From: Punica granatum
Taxonomy: Eukaryota; Streptophyta; Magnoliopsida; Myrtales; Lythraceae
Assembly: GCF_007655135.1 (NCBI RefSeq)
Contig: NC_045130.1
Coordinates: 31,988,605 to 32,052,604, forward strand
Direction of reading: 5' to 3'
Length of the DNA: 64,000 bases
The position numbers and the translations under genes are program-made. Shown here one piece after another: positions 47,861 through 59,897 of the stretch. The notes beneath the pieces were generated by a model. It searched no databases. It saw only the letters and a list, made by a program, of their open reading frames with translations, and had not been told where the DNA came from. Numbering within the stretch: the stretch's first letter is position 1; each line of letters begins with the position of its first letter.

Positions 47861-49298
47861 TGTACGTGTATAAGATCCACCGGATCAAGTAAATGACTTA
47901 TGCACGTGGTGGATATACCTAGACATGCAGAAGGTATAAGTCATGCATACTTGAGCCTAAAGTAAATGTTCATAACCGGTTTAGAAAGCTGGACACTTCA
48001 TCATGTAAATGTTATAGCTTGAGGGTCTCATATGAATGTGGGGTGGCTTGCCTTGGTCATCGGATGGGGTCCGAACTCATAGAGCTAGTGCAGGTGGCTA
48101 ACATTGAACAGAACCACGTAGAAGTGATTCGTGAACGCCATCACAAAGAGGCATCAAATACTTTTACCGATATAAGGTATTCGCATGCTCTTGATCTTGA
48201 GCATATGTGGATGAATTTATGAAGCTAGGACCTTATGCCTTGACATACCAAGGATGATATCTTTTATGGATCAACAACTCCGTATATTTGGCATATGGGA
48301 ATAGTTAGTTGGAACATACATATGCAATATAGAATCACGCTAACCAATACCTGTTCGGACTAATCGTCCCCTTAGGTCATCCTAGTTGATCATCCATAAA
48401 CTAAGGCCTTATTGATGTGACTTCGAGTCTTGTCGAGTGTTGGATACTTGTAGTTTCCCATTGGCCAGTGGGAGGCAAGTAAGATACTCTGGATGTTCGC
48501 CTTTTGGACGAGATATCGCAAAGATAAGATGTAATTGAGGAGGTGATAGTCATATGGGACTTGGCCTTGATTATGGGTGTTACGTAGAGGGGCAGCATGT
48601 AAAGACTCTTACAGGTCAAGGACAAGGGTTGTGCTCGGCACGATAGGCCTCTATAATTAACATAGTGTTTAACGCCGAAGTGTAATACATTGGCAATAAC
48701 TAGAGTCAGAATGGCCTTAGCGTGCTATTTGTTAGCAGGGGCATTTTGGTCATTCTAAAAGCTGGGTTAGGCATGTCCTAGGTCCTTCCTCTAACTACTT
48801 ACTCAACTAGTACATTCATATTTACTCTTTATGTGGTTGGTTCAACCCAATGATAAGTCTAGACATTGGTTTAAGTAAGGCGCATTAGGGCTTTACCTGT
48901 TCATTCTTATATTTAAGGATATATGATGAGACTTTAGATGTGCATGAGAACTGATTAGACACACATGTTCGACTGCTCGGACAGTAAAAAACATGTAGAG
49001 AGCGAGAGAGGAATAGAGGAGAAGATCGAGTAGAGGCCATCGACGACCGAGCTCGTGCATGCCATAGCAGACGAGCAAGGCGCGAGGAGGCCAACGATCA
49101 ACCATCATCCTTAACTCCTCCAGAGGTTCGGGACAACCACAATCGGCCCATGCCATCAGCCACTACATCGATTACCTCGCGGAAATCGTAACCCGTGGTT
49201 TTCCGATGAACCAATTGTGTGAGTTGCTGCATATTCGTATGATTGACGATTCTAAGAAATTCCGCTGCGTATTAAATTTTTAAAAACCTTGGGAATTA
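47861..49298 (+). mobile_element. Possible solo LTR of a Copia-like element
   Basis: The right part contains GAAATTCCGCTGCG and then TTATGGTATGGAAACC, resembling the end of many plant Copia LTRs (TTCCGCTGCG then a TGGTATCAGAGCC primer site), though the primer site match is partial. No gag-pol follows. The left limit is a guess. Confidence 0.35.
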
Positions 49299-49585
49299 TG
49301 GTATGGAAACCAGCATACCATATGTTGTTAGCCGATCGTGACCGAAATTATTTCAAAATGGCAAACTGGAATTGTATTTGTTCTTTTCCAGTGTGTTTGT
49401 TTTATTTATCATCATTTGTCATTTACCGGATGGATAAACCGTTGTATTCCGCTTATGTAATATCCAGTTGGGCATTTCCCTTGTATAAGCTTTCACAATG
49501 AATATATAAAGGATCCTCATCACCGTTTAAGAAAAAAAAATAGAGATAGCAAGGAAGGAAAAATTAAAGGATATGGGAGTTTCTC

Positions 49586-50547
49586 GAGTTAATTATATCA
49601 GGGGTATAAAAAGTTTGTTAAATGTAACACTTTGGTACAACATAAATTTTTTGCGATAATTTAGTGTAAAAAAATTCGAATTTGTTGCAATCGGGTGCAC
49701 TCCGTCACCCACCCCTCTGATACAGTTAGCTTTGGGTGATGTGTCTGATGACGTTTCAAAAACATATGATGTCGCGCTAGCTTTAAAATGAAATGAAATT
49801 AATAAATAAAAAAGTCATTTCTCTCTCCTTCTGCCCTCTCTCTCCATGTGGTTCATTGTGATTGTCCGAAGCTCGTTACGGTAGTCGATCGTTGGAGCCC
49901 ACTATCTCCTTCTCCATCTTCATCTCTCTCTCTCAGTGTGTTTTCTAAAACATATTTTCAAGTAAATTAGGGTGCGGTGACCTCGAGATATTTATTGATC
50001 CAAAAATTCTTTTTTTTTTTATAAAATACCAATGCATCAAAGGTGGGGTTGTCACCGCCGGCGACCCACCCCCTGACTGAGCCCGCCGGCGATCTCGGTC
50101 GGGGGTTGGGGTCGTCGGCGGTGACACCCCAACCTCGACCCCATATCTCTCTGAGAGATCTGGTGTCAAGGTGGGGGCGTCCTTGCGGCGACCCCACCCC
50201 CGACAGAGCTCGTTGGCGGAGTCTTTCATCGCAAGCTTCCAGAGATACCTTGGCTGGGAGAGGAAAGAGAGTTTTTTACTTTTATTATTTTTTCTTTTAT
50301 TTTTATTATTATTTTATTTCAAATAAAATTAAAAAGAATTTTTATTTTAAATTTAGCGCCACGTTGGATGCAGTTTGATACATCATCAACTACGTCACTG
50401 GAACCCGATGGCGTCAAAGGGGCAGATGACGGCATGCACCTAATTGCAACAAATTCGAATTTTCTATACCAAATTGTCACCAAAAATTCATTTCATACTA
50501 AAATGTTTCATTTAGCAAACTTTTTGTACCTCTGGTATAATTAACCC
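49586..50547. mobile_element. Fold-back Mutator-like element, family copy 2
   Basis: Left end GAGTTAATTATATCAGGGG and right end, on the other strand, GGGTTAATTATACCAGAGG continue as long inverted repeats (TACAAAAAGTTTG, AATTCGAATTTGTTGC). The 9 bp outside are GAGTTTCTC (49577-49585) and GAGTTTCTA (50548-50556), eight of nine alike. The interior shares TTCATTGTGATTG and CTCCTTCTCCATCTT-like text with 41172-41822, so they are one family. Confidence 0.87.
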
Positions 50548-53195
50548 GAGTTTCTATAGTGAGATTTATTGAACTCTGGACAACTTCGTCCCAGATCGAG
50601 AGAGATACCACTGCCCTTTACTCATAAGATCCTATTTTTCTATCATACATTGTTGCAGAACGTACTAGTACATCACATGTAATTATTTTTTCTGCCAGCT
50701 TTAGAAAAGGGATCATCAGAGTGTTCCGACTAATGACGCTCTAGCCATGAAACAATCCAGTTTCTAAGGAAATCGAACACCAAAAGATCATATAGACGAA
50801 CTGTTTATTCTATTGAACCCGACAAAATTCATTTTTCAATCACTTCTTTGTCAAACACTCTTCCCTGCAACTTCTCAGACAGCATCCTAGCTAGAAACTG
50901 GTTCCCTACAAAACATAAACTATTCCAATGCTTAGCCCTTCGAAAGAAAATATGTGCCTTTAGGTGAAGGAGGAAAATGACATTCTTGATCGAAGAGGTC
51001 CACAATTCTGTAACACGTTCAATTTTGTCAAGTGGGGCGCCGTATGAAACGAAAACCATGGAAAATGAGAAAAATACAAACACAAGTCATTGTCCATGGA
51101 CATGCATTTGGTCCAGACTAATTAATGTTAACCGTGTTGACTTGGTTACTGAAGTTTTCCATGAGATCTATTATTTTCAGCGTACAATATGCGTAAAATT
51201 AATCATCCTTCACAGTAATTCCCCTTTATTTATTTAAACGGGTCTACTTCCGACATCATATCCACAGGTAGCGCATTCATCATAGTTAGAAACTCCAGCT
51301 CCGTTAGCTTAATGAATGACTTCCATTTTGCCACGTCTTTGAGAAAAAGAAAAGGTATGCGAGGTATGCAACGGAAGGAATAAATGCAGACGCGAAAATG
51401 TAGACTTACAAATATATACGAATAAGGGCATGCCCTCGGGGAGAAGCAAGTTTTTGGTGGAAAAAAGAGGGTTAGAGAAGTGGTTGGACATATGAAATTT
51501 TGGTCGTCTGAGTACGAGATTTCAACGTCCTTTTTGCTGACTTTTAGCATGAAAAATGTGACGAATTAATGGGTACATAGAATTCGTGTAATATACTGCA
51601 AAGAGTGAACTAAAGACTGGTCAGTTTTTCCCCGATGCTTGGGGAACTCGGAATATAAATTAATTAATGACATTATATCTTGCCTTTGTTTTCGGGTAGA
51701 TCAAAAGCCAATATGAACAATTCTTAGTATACCTTGGAGTGTTCGAGTAACAAGACTTTTGTGTGGTGGGGCAGCGACCGTCCAAAGTTATATGTTTGTA
51801 ATGTTCCTATTGGGGACATGGAGTGGGATTCTTATGTATGTCGATCGTTGCCTTCCCCCTTTTTGACCAGAAAAAATAAAAAATGAGATAGAGAAAGTAA
51901 TAAGTACAAGATACATATTCGACATGACGCACCGACCAAGGATAAGTTGATAGCATCCTCAAATGTCCTATTATCATGCCAAGAATATGTACTTGAAGGT
52001 CTGAACTTTATCTTGGTAAAAACTCACGAAGACTCAAAAGATGTATAATCTCCACAATGATCGCCTCCATCTATAGTATTTCTTGAGAAATTATTGCACA
52101 GGGATATTTCATATATGACGTGATGAGACCAAATATTATAATTGGATCATATGTCATCGCATTACATGAGCAATTGATAACAATACAATGATCGTAACAT
52201 AAAATACACCTAAATTATGGGGAAAATATCTTATACTCAATCCAAAAAAAAAGAAAAGAATTCTTGTAAAATATTGAAATAAATCGTGTGATATTCTAAA
52301 ACTCTAAGATAAATAATACAATTTTGCACTTGTAGTGTGATTGACACATGATCTAATTATAGTATTTGGTCTTGCGATATTTTATGAGGGATCTCTATAA
52401 TAATTTATCGTATTTTTAACTTGAAGGCCGATGAGATATTTCAGCAACGGAGCTACATTTACAAGATATTCTTTTAAAAAAAACCGGAACTTTTTAATTT
52501 GCAGTAACATACATACATACATACATATATATATATATATATGCATACAAATGATTTGCAATGAATTTGAATAATATAGGTGTACATCTTGTAATAATTT
52601 TTGCGTGAGGAGCACATGTTTTAATAACGTAATGCCAAATAACTCTTTTTGGGGAAATAAACGAAAGAGATTAACTGGTTTTCTTTGGCCGGAGATTAAC
52701 TGGTTAATATATATAGATATAATGCCTATACTTGTTCTTTTTTTCTCGGTATTATAACGTCAATATATATATATATATATATATTTATATACACTTGTCT
52801 GCATGCTCATGTGGAGTAGTTATATAAAAAACAAACTGATTAATATTTTATATGCTTTTCGCGGCCCCGTTTTGATTAGGTGAAGATTAGCAGCCGCCTA
52901 GCTATAGTCTTACTGCCTGCGCTAGCTGTATACTCGAAACTGCATAATAGATCATTCAAGTGGAAATTTTTTTATTATTCTAAAAAATAATAATATAATC
53001 AATGTCCATATGTAAAAAAAAAAAAAAAAGAGAAGAGAAGAGAGGGAAAAAAAAGCAAAGCTTTTATATATGTTTACCATATGATTGGATTCACCAGGCG
53101 TCGTTTCGCCGCTAAATATGAAGTTATCATAAGGCATTTTTAGTAAACTCAAGAGTATCAACAGTTCAATGTACAAAGTAGCCACGTAACGTTCT

Positions 53196-53365
53196 CAATA
53201 GTTATATCCTACTTATATTTTAACCCCTCAATGTTTTCTCCATCTTCTTTGTCTGTCACACGATTAAGGTTTTTTTTTATGGATTAAGTTGACCCATCAA
53301 TAGTTATATCCTACTTATATTTTAACCCATGATTAATCGTGTGTGTCACACGATTAAGTTGACTT
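53196..53365. repeat. 102-bp offset local duplication
   Basis: CAATAGTTATATCCTACTT and the following TATATTTTAACCC occur at 53196 and again at 53298; TGTCACACGATTAAG also follows in both copies, closer in the second. Confidence 0.85.
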
Positions 53366-55559
53366 TATTCTTTAGTAGGAAAAATTCTCTATGCATGTGA
53401 TTATACGTAATTTTCAGCATATTTTTTATAATCCTTGATTTCTTAGAGTACTAGAATAATATCTCTTTTTTTGGTGTAATTTAGATAAAGAGAGATTCTA
53501 ATTCCAATTTATTACTAAGAAACTTTTACATCGGGTTTCGTTTCTCTCTTCTACTATTTCCTATGAGATTTGAAAGCTTATCTTACAATAAGAAAAAGTA
53601 AATAAATAAATAAAATAAACAAATGAAGACGGAGACGGTAAGAGTTTGGGAGCCATAGTGCACTTATAGTGAAAACGTTTGTGTAAGTTAATAAATCAAG
53701 AAAACCTTTAGATAGTTCCAAGGAGAATGTCTAATTCAGCACATTAGGGAGTAAAATAACACTTTTAGGACAAGTTGGAGGACCAATATAGCCCTTTGTC
53801 CAAAATATATATACATTCATAGGCTCCTTTTAAAATCAGAAGACGCTGAACATGTGATACTTATATCAAATGCTTTAGATTCAAAATTTATTATTATAAG
53901 AGTTAAACAAAAGAATGACAATATACATGTATGAGGCTTTGCAAAAGCTTGGGTATTACTGGATAGTTTTAAAAATATATAATTGTTGTATTTATCGGGC
54001 TCATTATCTTTTTCTTTTTCCTAATGAAATTATCTCCTTGCTCGCCTGGACATTGATTAGCACATTCAATATTTATGTTAGTAGGTCGGATTATTATTTT
54101 CTCAAATTGCGCGATGAAGTAAATTAATTAACGAAGAATTTCTCGCCAAGGAGGGAATTCTATAAGATATCTCATCAATTGTCATGGTTTTTCCTTAGAT
54201 AGACGATCTCTGGAATTGCCGTTGGATGCTATTTGTACATGGATAAATATGATAATAAGCTTTTATAATTTGCCAAAATGATAATAGAAAAATATGCATG
54301 ATATAAAAATAGTTTTTCTTCATTTTTTTTTGTAAAAAGAAGTTGCGAAAAATATTACTCTTAAAAATTAGGTAGATGTAACATTAATTTTTTTCCTTTC
54401 AAACTTTTATCGATATGAAATATTATATCCACATACATTTACAATAATATGCGGAAATGAAATTTTTAAACTTCATTCTTGATTCTTGAGTCCATACTAA
54501 CAATTACGTTTGAGTCATGACATATTTGGCTAAACAAACCATAGAATTGCGATGGAACGGTGTTCAAGAAAACGGTAAATTCTTCTTTTGGGTTAAAAAG
54601 AATTGGTGGATTTACTAGCCGGGATTTGAAATTTCCCCTTCCGTTAATTTTTACTTTTTACCTCTCCTTTTTTCCTTTTTAAGCTCATAATTAATTATTA
54701 TTGTATTTTTGGACGTTAGAGTCAACTAAGAAAAATAATTTAAAAGAAAAAAAATTGCCACTTTTGCTTTAAAGGTGAGATTAAAATTAAAGCCCACCCA
54801 ATTAAGGGCGAGATAATACATGCCAAGTTCTCGTCTGGCTTACTTTGGGGATGCCCCGGGCCACGCGCCAAAAGATGGGCCCCACTTGATCATTTGGTCA
54901 ACCCCCCAAATAATTCTATGCATCCGTCTATAAGTAAGAAAAATAAATTTTCTTTCTTTTGGCTGAACTTGAATGAATATAAATAGGATCAGATTTTTCT
55001 CTTACAAAGATGTTAATAAAAAAAGAGACCGTATTGACATTAGAGGAAGAAATTATGATTATTCCGTGGTCGAAAAGATTAGAATTTATACTCACTATTA
55101 TTATTATTATAACTTGTAAATTAATTACGATTATTCACAAACTCGCAGTTTTATAATGTTAGGCACGTTCTTTTTATTTATGCATGCCCAGCTTACAATA
55201 AATTTCTTATTTATTGTTCACCAAAAAAATCTTTTTTATTTGCTAATAAAGGATAAATTTAAATTTTCTATTTCTTTAAAAGAAAAGGGGATAGATAATA
55301 ATGATATTTAAAGTGAATCTCATCTTTTTAAGTTAAGAACAACCCGACATCGGATCTTTGCTGACAATCTGACACATAAAACCTGCTGTAGTTGTAATTT
55401 TTTGAAAAAGTGAATTCCTTTTGGGTGAGAGGTTGACATATAGACTATATAGTGTTTGTCAAAAAAGGCCATATGAAGATTTCAAAAACTTACCAAATCG
55501 AGCATGCTATTTTTCTATATTCTCAAACCATGAATACAATGTTAGAATTTTGCTAACAT

Positions 55560-55795
55560 AATTACGTGTCATCGTGATACGTTTAGTATTTTCAATTCCA
55601 GCGTTTAGTATTTCAATTTAAATATTTAATATTTTTAATAATCATGATTATGATGAGCTTTTTTGTTTCCACTTTTAATTTAAGTGTTTAGTATTTTATA
55701 TAATCCTTCACAAATAGCAAAAGTACTAAACACTTTAACTAAAATACCAACATTTAAACTAAAATATTAAACACGTCACGATAACACGGAGTCCT
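55560..55795. repeat. AT-rich fold-back repeat, copy 3
   Basis: CGTGTCATCGTGATACGTTTA on the left is mirrored by TAAACACGTCACGATAACACG on the right, around TTTAGTATTT units in both directions. Related to 30925-31160. TTAGAATTTT occurs near both flanks (about 55544 and 55797) and may be the target duplication. Confidence 0.65.
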
Positions 55796-57149
55796 ATTAG
55801 AATTTTTCTACCATGCTAATAGTACACGACAACACTAACTTCGATTATTTATGCCATTTATTAGATGGAATTTGAGGTATAAGTTCGGAGGTGGTATCTT
55901 TTTTTAATTCTCCCCAAAATCTCAAAAGAGTTTGTGTCCGCACCGTGGGGTTAAAAATTTTTCTTAATTCAAGTTTTATCTATAGAAAAAGAATTTTCTT
56001 AGCTCATGGGATTTAAATAGTTGATTTATTAGTAATAATAAATGAAAATGCTAAGCCAAATCCACACCTAATCATATAACGCCACTTCTTTCGAAATAGT
56101 GCAAGGCGCAATTGAATCGAATTACCAATCCAATATCAATTAACTATCAAAGTTTCGAGGTTTCCTTTGAATAATCTCAAGCAAGCTGTGCTCCCCCCAA
56201 TTAGATTTCCCCATGAACATAGAAAGATTAAAGAAGAAGAATATTCTCTCTAATTATCACTTGGAGGGAAATAATAAAAAGGAAAAAAGTTGCATTGTTA
56301 GTTCTAACTTTTTCCCAGCCTAATGCAAAGCCAAGTACAGCTTTTTACCCAAAAATGTCAATGCGCATATATATATCTTTTTGGTGGAAGTTCAATGCAT
56401 ATATTATTGCCTGAAATCCTCAACTAAACTTCATTTTATTTTAGTAAGTCCTCATAGGACTAGATTATTGAGAATTTGCAATTAACTATTCCTGCTTATT
56501 ATTCTCAAATTACGATGAAACATTATTCAGGAATACGATTTAATATTGTTGGTATTTGACAATAAATTGATAACCTAGAGAAATGCCACAGAGGTAGATT
56601 TGATAATCCAAAAGGTCTTCACTGAACCATGATTAGTGTGACCGACTTCCCGCATGCACCTTCAGGATTCACGACCTACTTATTATCCAACATATACACA
56701 ACAATGCAGTCGCAACTTTCAGCACTGTCTTTTATTTTTTAAATGATAAAAATAATTCTAATCAATTCTGTCAGATCAGATCGGATTAGAAAGACGAACA
56801 AAATCAAGTAACCGGGCACGTACTTATTCAATAGAAATAGAAGGGTTTCTGTTTTTTTCACTCTTTCCCTTGTCAGGCTAAGAAGAATCCAGCAAAGATT
56901 CATGTGATGGTTTTGCTGATAATGTGCTGAACGTAACTCCTTATATGTCCTGAGCATAACTCATCACCTGTCTATTTTGGGGCAGTTGAGTAAATCATTT
57001 TCTATTTTTTCTAATTTCTTTTTGACCTTAACAAAAAAAAAATAAAAATAAAGAAGAAGAAGAAGAAAAGGGCAACAGAAAACGAATGGACAGGAATATG
57101 GATAAGTGCTCGTCAAAGCTGGAGCAGTCAAATTTCAATCCAAGAAATT

Positions 57150-57151
<2 letters not shown>

Positions 57152-57183
<32 letters not shown>

Positions 57184-57209
57184 AAACGAAGAAGAAGAAG
57201 AAGAAGAAG
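57152..57209. repeat. (GA)n and (GAA)n tracts in the PUB17 upstream region
   Basis: About 14 GA units (57152-57180) are followed by seven GAA units (57188-57209). Such tracts bind BPC/GAGA factors and are common near plant promoters; they lie roughly 550 bp before the PUB17 start. Confidence 0.85.
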
Positions 57210-57737
57210 GAGGGCATTGAAGAAAATGGAGAAATAGTATTTAATTTCGATTTTATTTTTATATAATATTGAAGAAAAAGAAGAAGGGCAATTGGATTTC
57301 TTTGGAATTTCTATCGGTCTCTCTTTCCATTCGCCTCCACAAACGCGCATAAACCAACCAAAGGGGGATCGAATTCCTCTTTCTTTTCCACTGACCTTAA
57401 AAAGGGGCCCCTTTCAGGAAGATTCATTGAGTTTAGCTCTCTCACAGCAGAAGAAGAAGAAGAAAAGGAGCGAAACCCGTCAACGAGAGTAAGAGTTTCC
57501 TCTCTCTGATTTGTTGATTGCTTTTGAGTTCTGGTTCTGGGTTTCCCCGGAAAGAGTGTGTTCTTGGATTTCGGAGACTCCGAGGTTGTCGCTTGCTGTG
57601 TAATTTCACCTGAAGGTGTAATCTTTGGAGCCTAAGGTTTCATAAAGTTCTGATTTTGGGCAAGAACAGTCTGTTAACCTCGGTTTCTTGGAGGGAATAT
57701 TGGTTACCTTCGACCTCGGATTGGTTAAATCTTGTCT

Positions 57738-59897
57738 ATGGCGTGTGCTGCGATTTTCTCATCCCTGAGAAGGAGGAGGTCCCCCTCCCTGGAGGTGTTC
57801 TTGGCCCCGGTGGACCTCTCCGATATAACCCTCGTGCAGACCCTCGCGTCGATCTCGGCTGAGCTCGTCTCGTGCTTCTCGGGCAAGTCCCTCTTTTTCC
57901 AGCGCAAGAACTCCCGCTCCCTGATTCGTCGGATCGAGGTATTCCTGGTCCTGTTGGAGTACTTGCGGGACTCGGGATCGAACCTTCCTCCTGCTGCTGT
58001 TTTATGCTTCAAGGAGCTCTACCTGTTACTGTACCGGTCGAAGATACTGCTCGATTATTGTTCACAATCGGGAAAGCTATGGCTCCTGCTTCAGAACCGG
58101 ACGATCTCGGGGCACTTCCATGATCTAGATCAGGAGATATACACCCTGTTGGATGTTTTCCCGATAAAAGATATCGAATTGAGTGAAGACATAAGGGAGC
58201 AAATCGAGCTGTTGCAGAGGCAATCGAGGAGGGACTGCTTGTACATAGACAAGCATGACGAGGCCCTGAGAGTTCAGTTCTTTGGTTTCCTTGAGGAGTT
58301 CGAGAATGGGAGGGTCCCCAACCCCATTCAGCTGAGAGTGTTCTTTACGGAGAAATTGAAAATTCGAGATGCTAAGAGCTGTAGGGTGGAAATCGAGTTT
58401 CTGGAGGAGCAGGTGGTGAACCATCAGGGGGACCTGGAGCCCGCAGTCTCAGTGCTTAATGGGTTTATTGCCCTCCTGAGGTACTGCAGGTTCCTACTTT
58501 ACAGGTCTGAGTTAGAGGAGGATGAAGTTGAGTATGGTATTTCAAAGAACCTGAAGAAGAAGAAGACAAAGGGCCTGATCACTCGGGAGATGGCTGAGAC
58601 CTTTGTCGCGGTTCCAAAAGATTTCTGCTGCCCAATTTCACTGGACCTGATGCGGGACCCCGTGATTACATCCACGGGGCAGACGTATGATCGGAGTTCA
58701 ATCTCGAGGTGGGTACAAGGAGGCCATGTTACCTGTCCGAAAACAGGGCAAATGCTGGCTCACTCAAAGCTGGTACCAAACCGGGCTCTGAGAAATTTTA
58801 TTCATCAGTGGTGCTCTGCTCATGGAATCCCATATGAGCCACTTGAAGCCGTTGATTCCTCGACGGAGTTTCTCACGGCGGCTTCTCCCTCAAAGGCTGC
58901 CTTAGAAGCCAATAAAGCCGCATCGGCTCTTCTTGTTCAGGAGCTCAGGGATGGTTCTCAAGGTGCAAAGTGTGTGGCTGCAAGAGAGATCCGGCTCTTG
59001 GCCAAGACTGCAAAGGAGAACCGAGCTTTTATTGCCGAAGCTGGTGCAATACCTTATCTTAGGGATTTACTCTCTTCGACAAATCCCGTAGCTCAGGAGA
59101 ATTCCGTGACAGCTATGCTTAACTTATCAATACATGAAAAGAACAGGAGTCGGATTATGGAGGAAATGGGTTGCTTGAAGTCGATAGTCGAAGTTCTAAG
59201 ACATGGGCATACGACTGGGGCCAGGGAGAATGCTGCAGCCACGTTGTTTAGTTTGTCTGCAGTTCATGATTACAAGAAGAGGATTGCCGATGAGGAAGGG
59301 GCTGTAGAGGCCCTGTCGGGCCTTCTGCGTGATGGCACTTCCAGGGGAAAGAAGGATGCAGTAACAGCCCTCTTCAATTTGAGCACCCACACGGAAAATT
59401 GTGCGAAGATGATTGAGTCCAAGGCAGTGGCTGCCCTGGTTGGCGCTTTGGGGGATGAGGGGGTTGCGGAGGAAGCAGCCGGTGCTTTGACCCTGATTGT
59501 GAGGCAGCCTCTCGGGGCAGAGGCGGTAGCAGGGGAAGAGTCAGCTGTGGCGGGCCTGATTGCAGTGATGCGAGGCGGGACTCCACGGGGGAAGGAGAAT
59601 GCGGTGGCAGCCCTGCTTGAGCTTTGCCGGAGTGGTGGCAGTGTCACAACAGAGCGAGTGATCAGGGCCCCTGCCCTGGCTGGCCTGCTCCAGACTCTCC
59701 TTTTCACGGGAACCAAGCGGGCCCGGAGGAAGGCAGCATCCCTGGCCCGGGTCTTTCAAAGGATCGAGAATGGGCCATTGCACTTGGGTGGTTTGAGTCC
59801 AGGGTATGCATTTGCGGGGAATTCAGGCGTTAGCAGGAGTTCGGGCTTTGGGGGTGATGTCTCGATGCCGGTATCCATCTCCGTGCCCGTTTTGTAG
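57738..59897 (+). CDS. PUB17: U-box/ARM-repeat E3 ubiquitin ligase, PUB17-like
   Basis: One exon encodes 719 residues (Arabidopsis PUB17 about 729). The N-terminus MACAAIFSSLRRRRSPSLE and residues up to about 270 form the U-box N-terminal domain. Residues about 292-366 are the U-box (VPKDFCCPISLDLMRDPV, GQTYDRSSISRW, CPKTGQ, LVPNRALRNFI), which recruits the E2. About 385-690 are armadillo repeats for substrate binding (AREIRLLAK, NPVAQENSVTAMLNLS, GARENAAATLFSLS, GKKDAVTALFNLS). The true start is ATG 57738; the two codons before it lack an ATG. PUB17/ACRE276 promotes defence-related cell death in Arabidopsis and tobacco. PUB16 is the close alternative. It is divergent from ERD2 and convergent with HSFA4. 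Confidence 0.94.
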   Translation: MACAAIFSSLRRRRSPSLEVFLAPVDLSDITLVQTLASISAELVSCFSGKSLFFQRKNSRSLIRRIEVFLVLLEYLRDSGSNLPPAAVLCFKELYLLLYRSKILLDYCSQSGKLWLLLQNRTISGHFHDLDQEIYTLLDVFPIKDIELSEDIREQIELLQRQSRRDCLYIDKHDEALRVQFFGFLEEFENGRVPNPIQLRVFFTEKLKIRDAKSCRVEIEFLEEQVVNHQGDLEPAVSVLNGFIALLRYCRFLLYRSELEEDEVEYGISKNLKKKKTKGLITREMAETFVAVPKDFCCPISLDLMRDPVITSTGQTYDRSSISRWVQGGHVTCPKTGQMLAHSKLVPNRALRNFIHQWCSAHGIPYEPLEAVDSSTEFLTAASPSKAALEANKAASALLVQELRDGSQGAKCVAAREIRLLAKTAKENRAFIAEAGAIPYLRDLLSSTNPVAQENSVTAMLNLSIHEKNRSRIMEEMGCLKSIVEVLRHGHTTGARENAAATLFSLSAVHDYKKRIADEEGAVEALSGLLRDGTSRGKKDAVTALFNLSTHTENCAKMIESKAVAALVGALGDEGVAEEAAGALTLIVRQPLGAEAVAGEESAVAGLIAVMRGGTPRGKENAVAALLELCRSGGSVTTERVIRAPALAGLLQTLLFTGTKRARRKAASLARVFQRIENGPLHLGGLSPGYAFAGNSGVSRSSGFGGDVSMPVSISVPVL

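Larger units (their letters stand above)
50557..57100. other. Long AT-rich intergenic region, no gene recognised
   Basis: About 6.5 kb without a supported gene. Contains (AT)n near 52515-52543 and 52762-52785, a local duplication at 53196-53365 and an AT-rich fold-back at 55560-55795. Frames up to 106 codons (for example 51230-51550, minus) lack recognisable domains. Confidence 0.5.

Noticed and set aside
59270..59783. Minus-strand frames within PUB17
   Set aside because: Shadows of the GC-rich armadillo-repeat coding strand.
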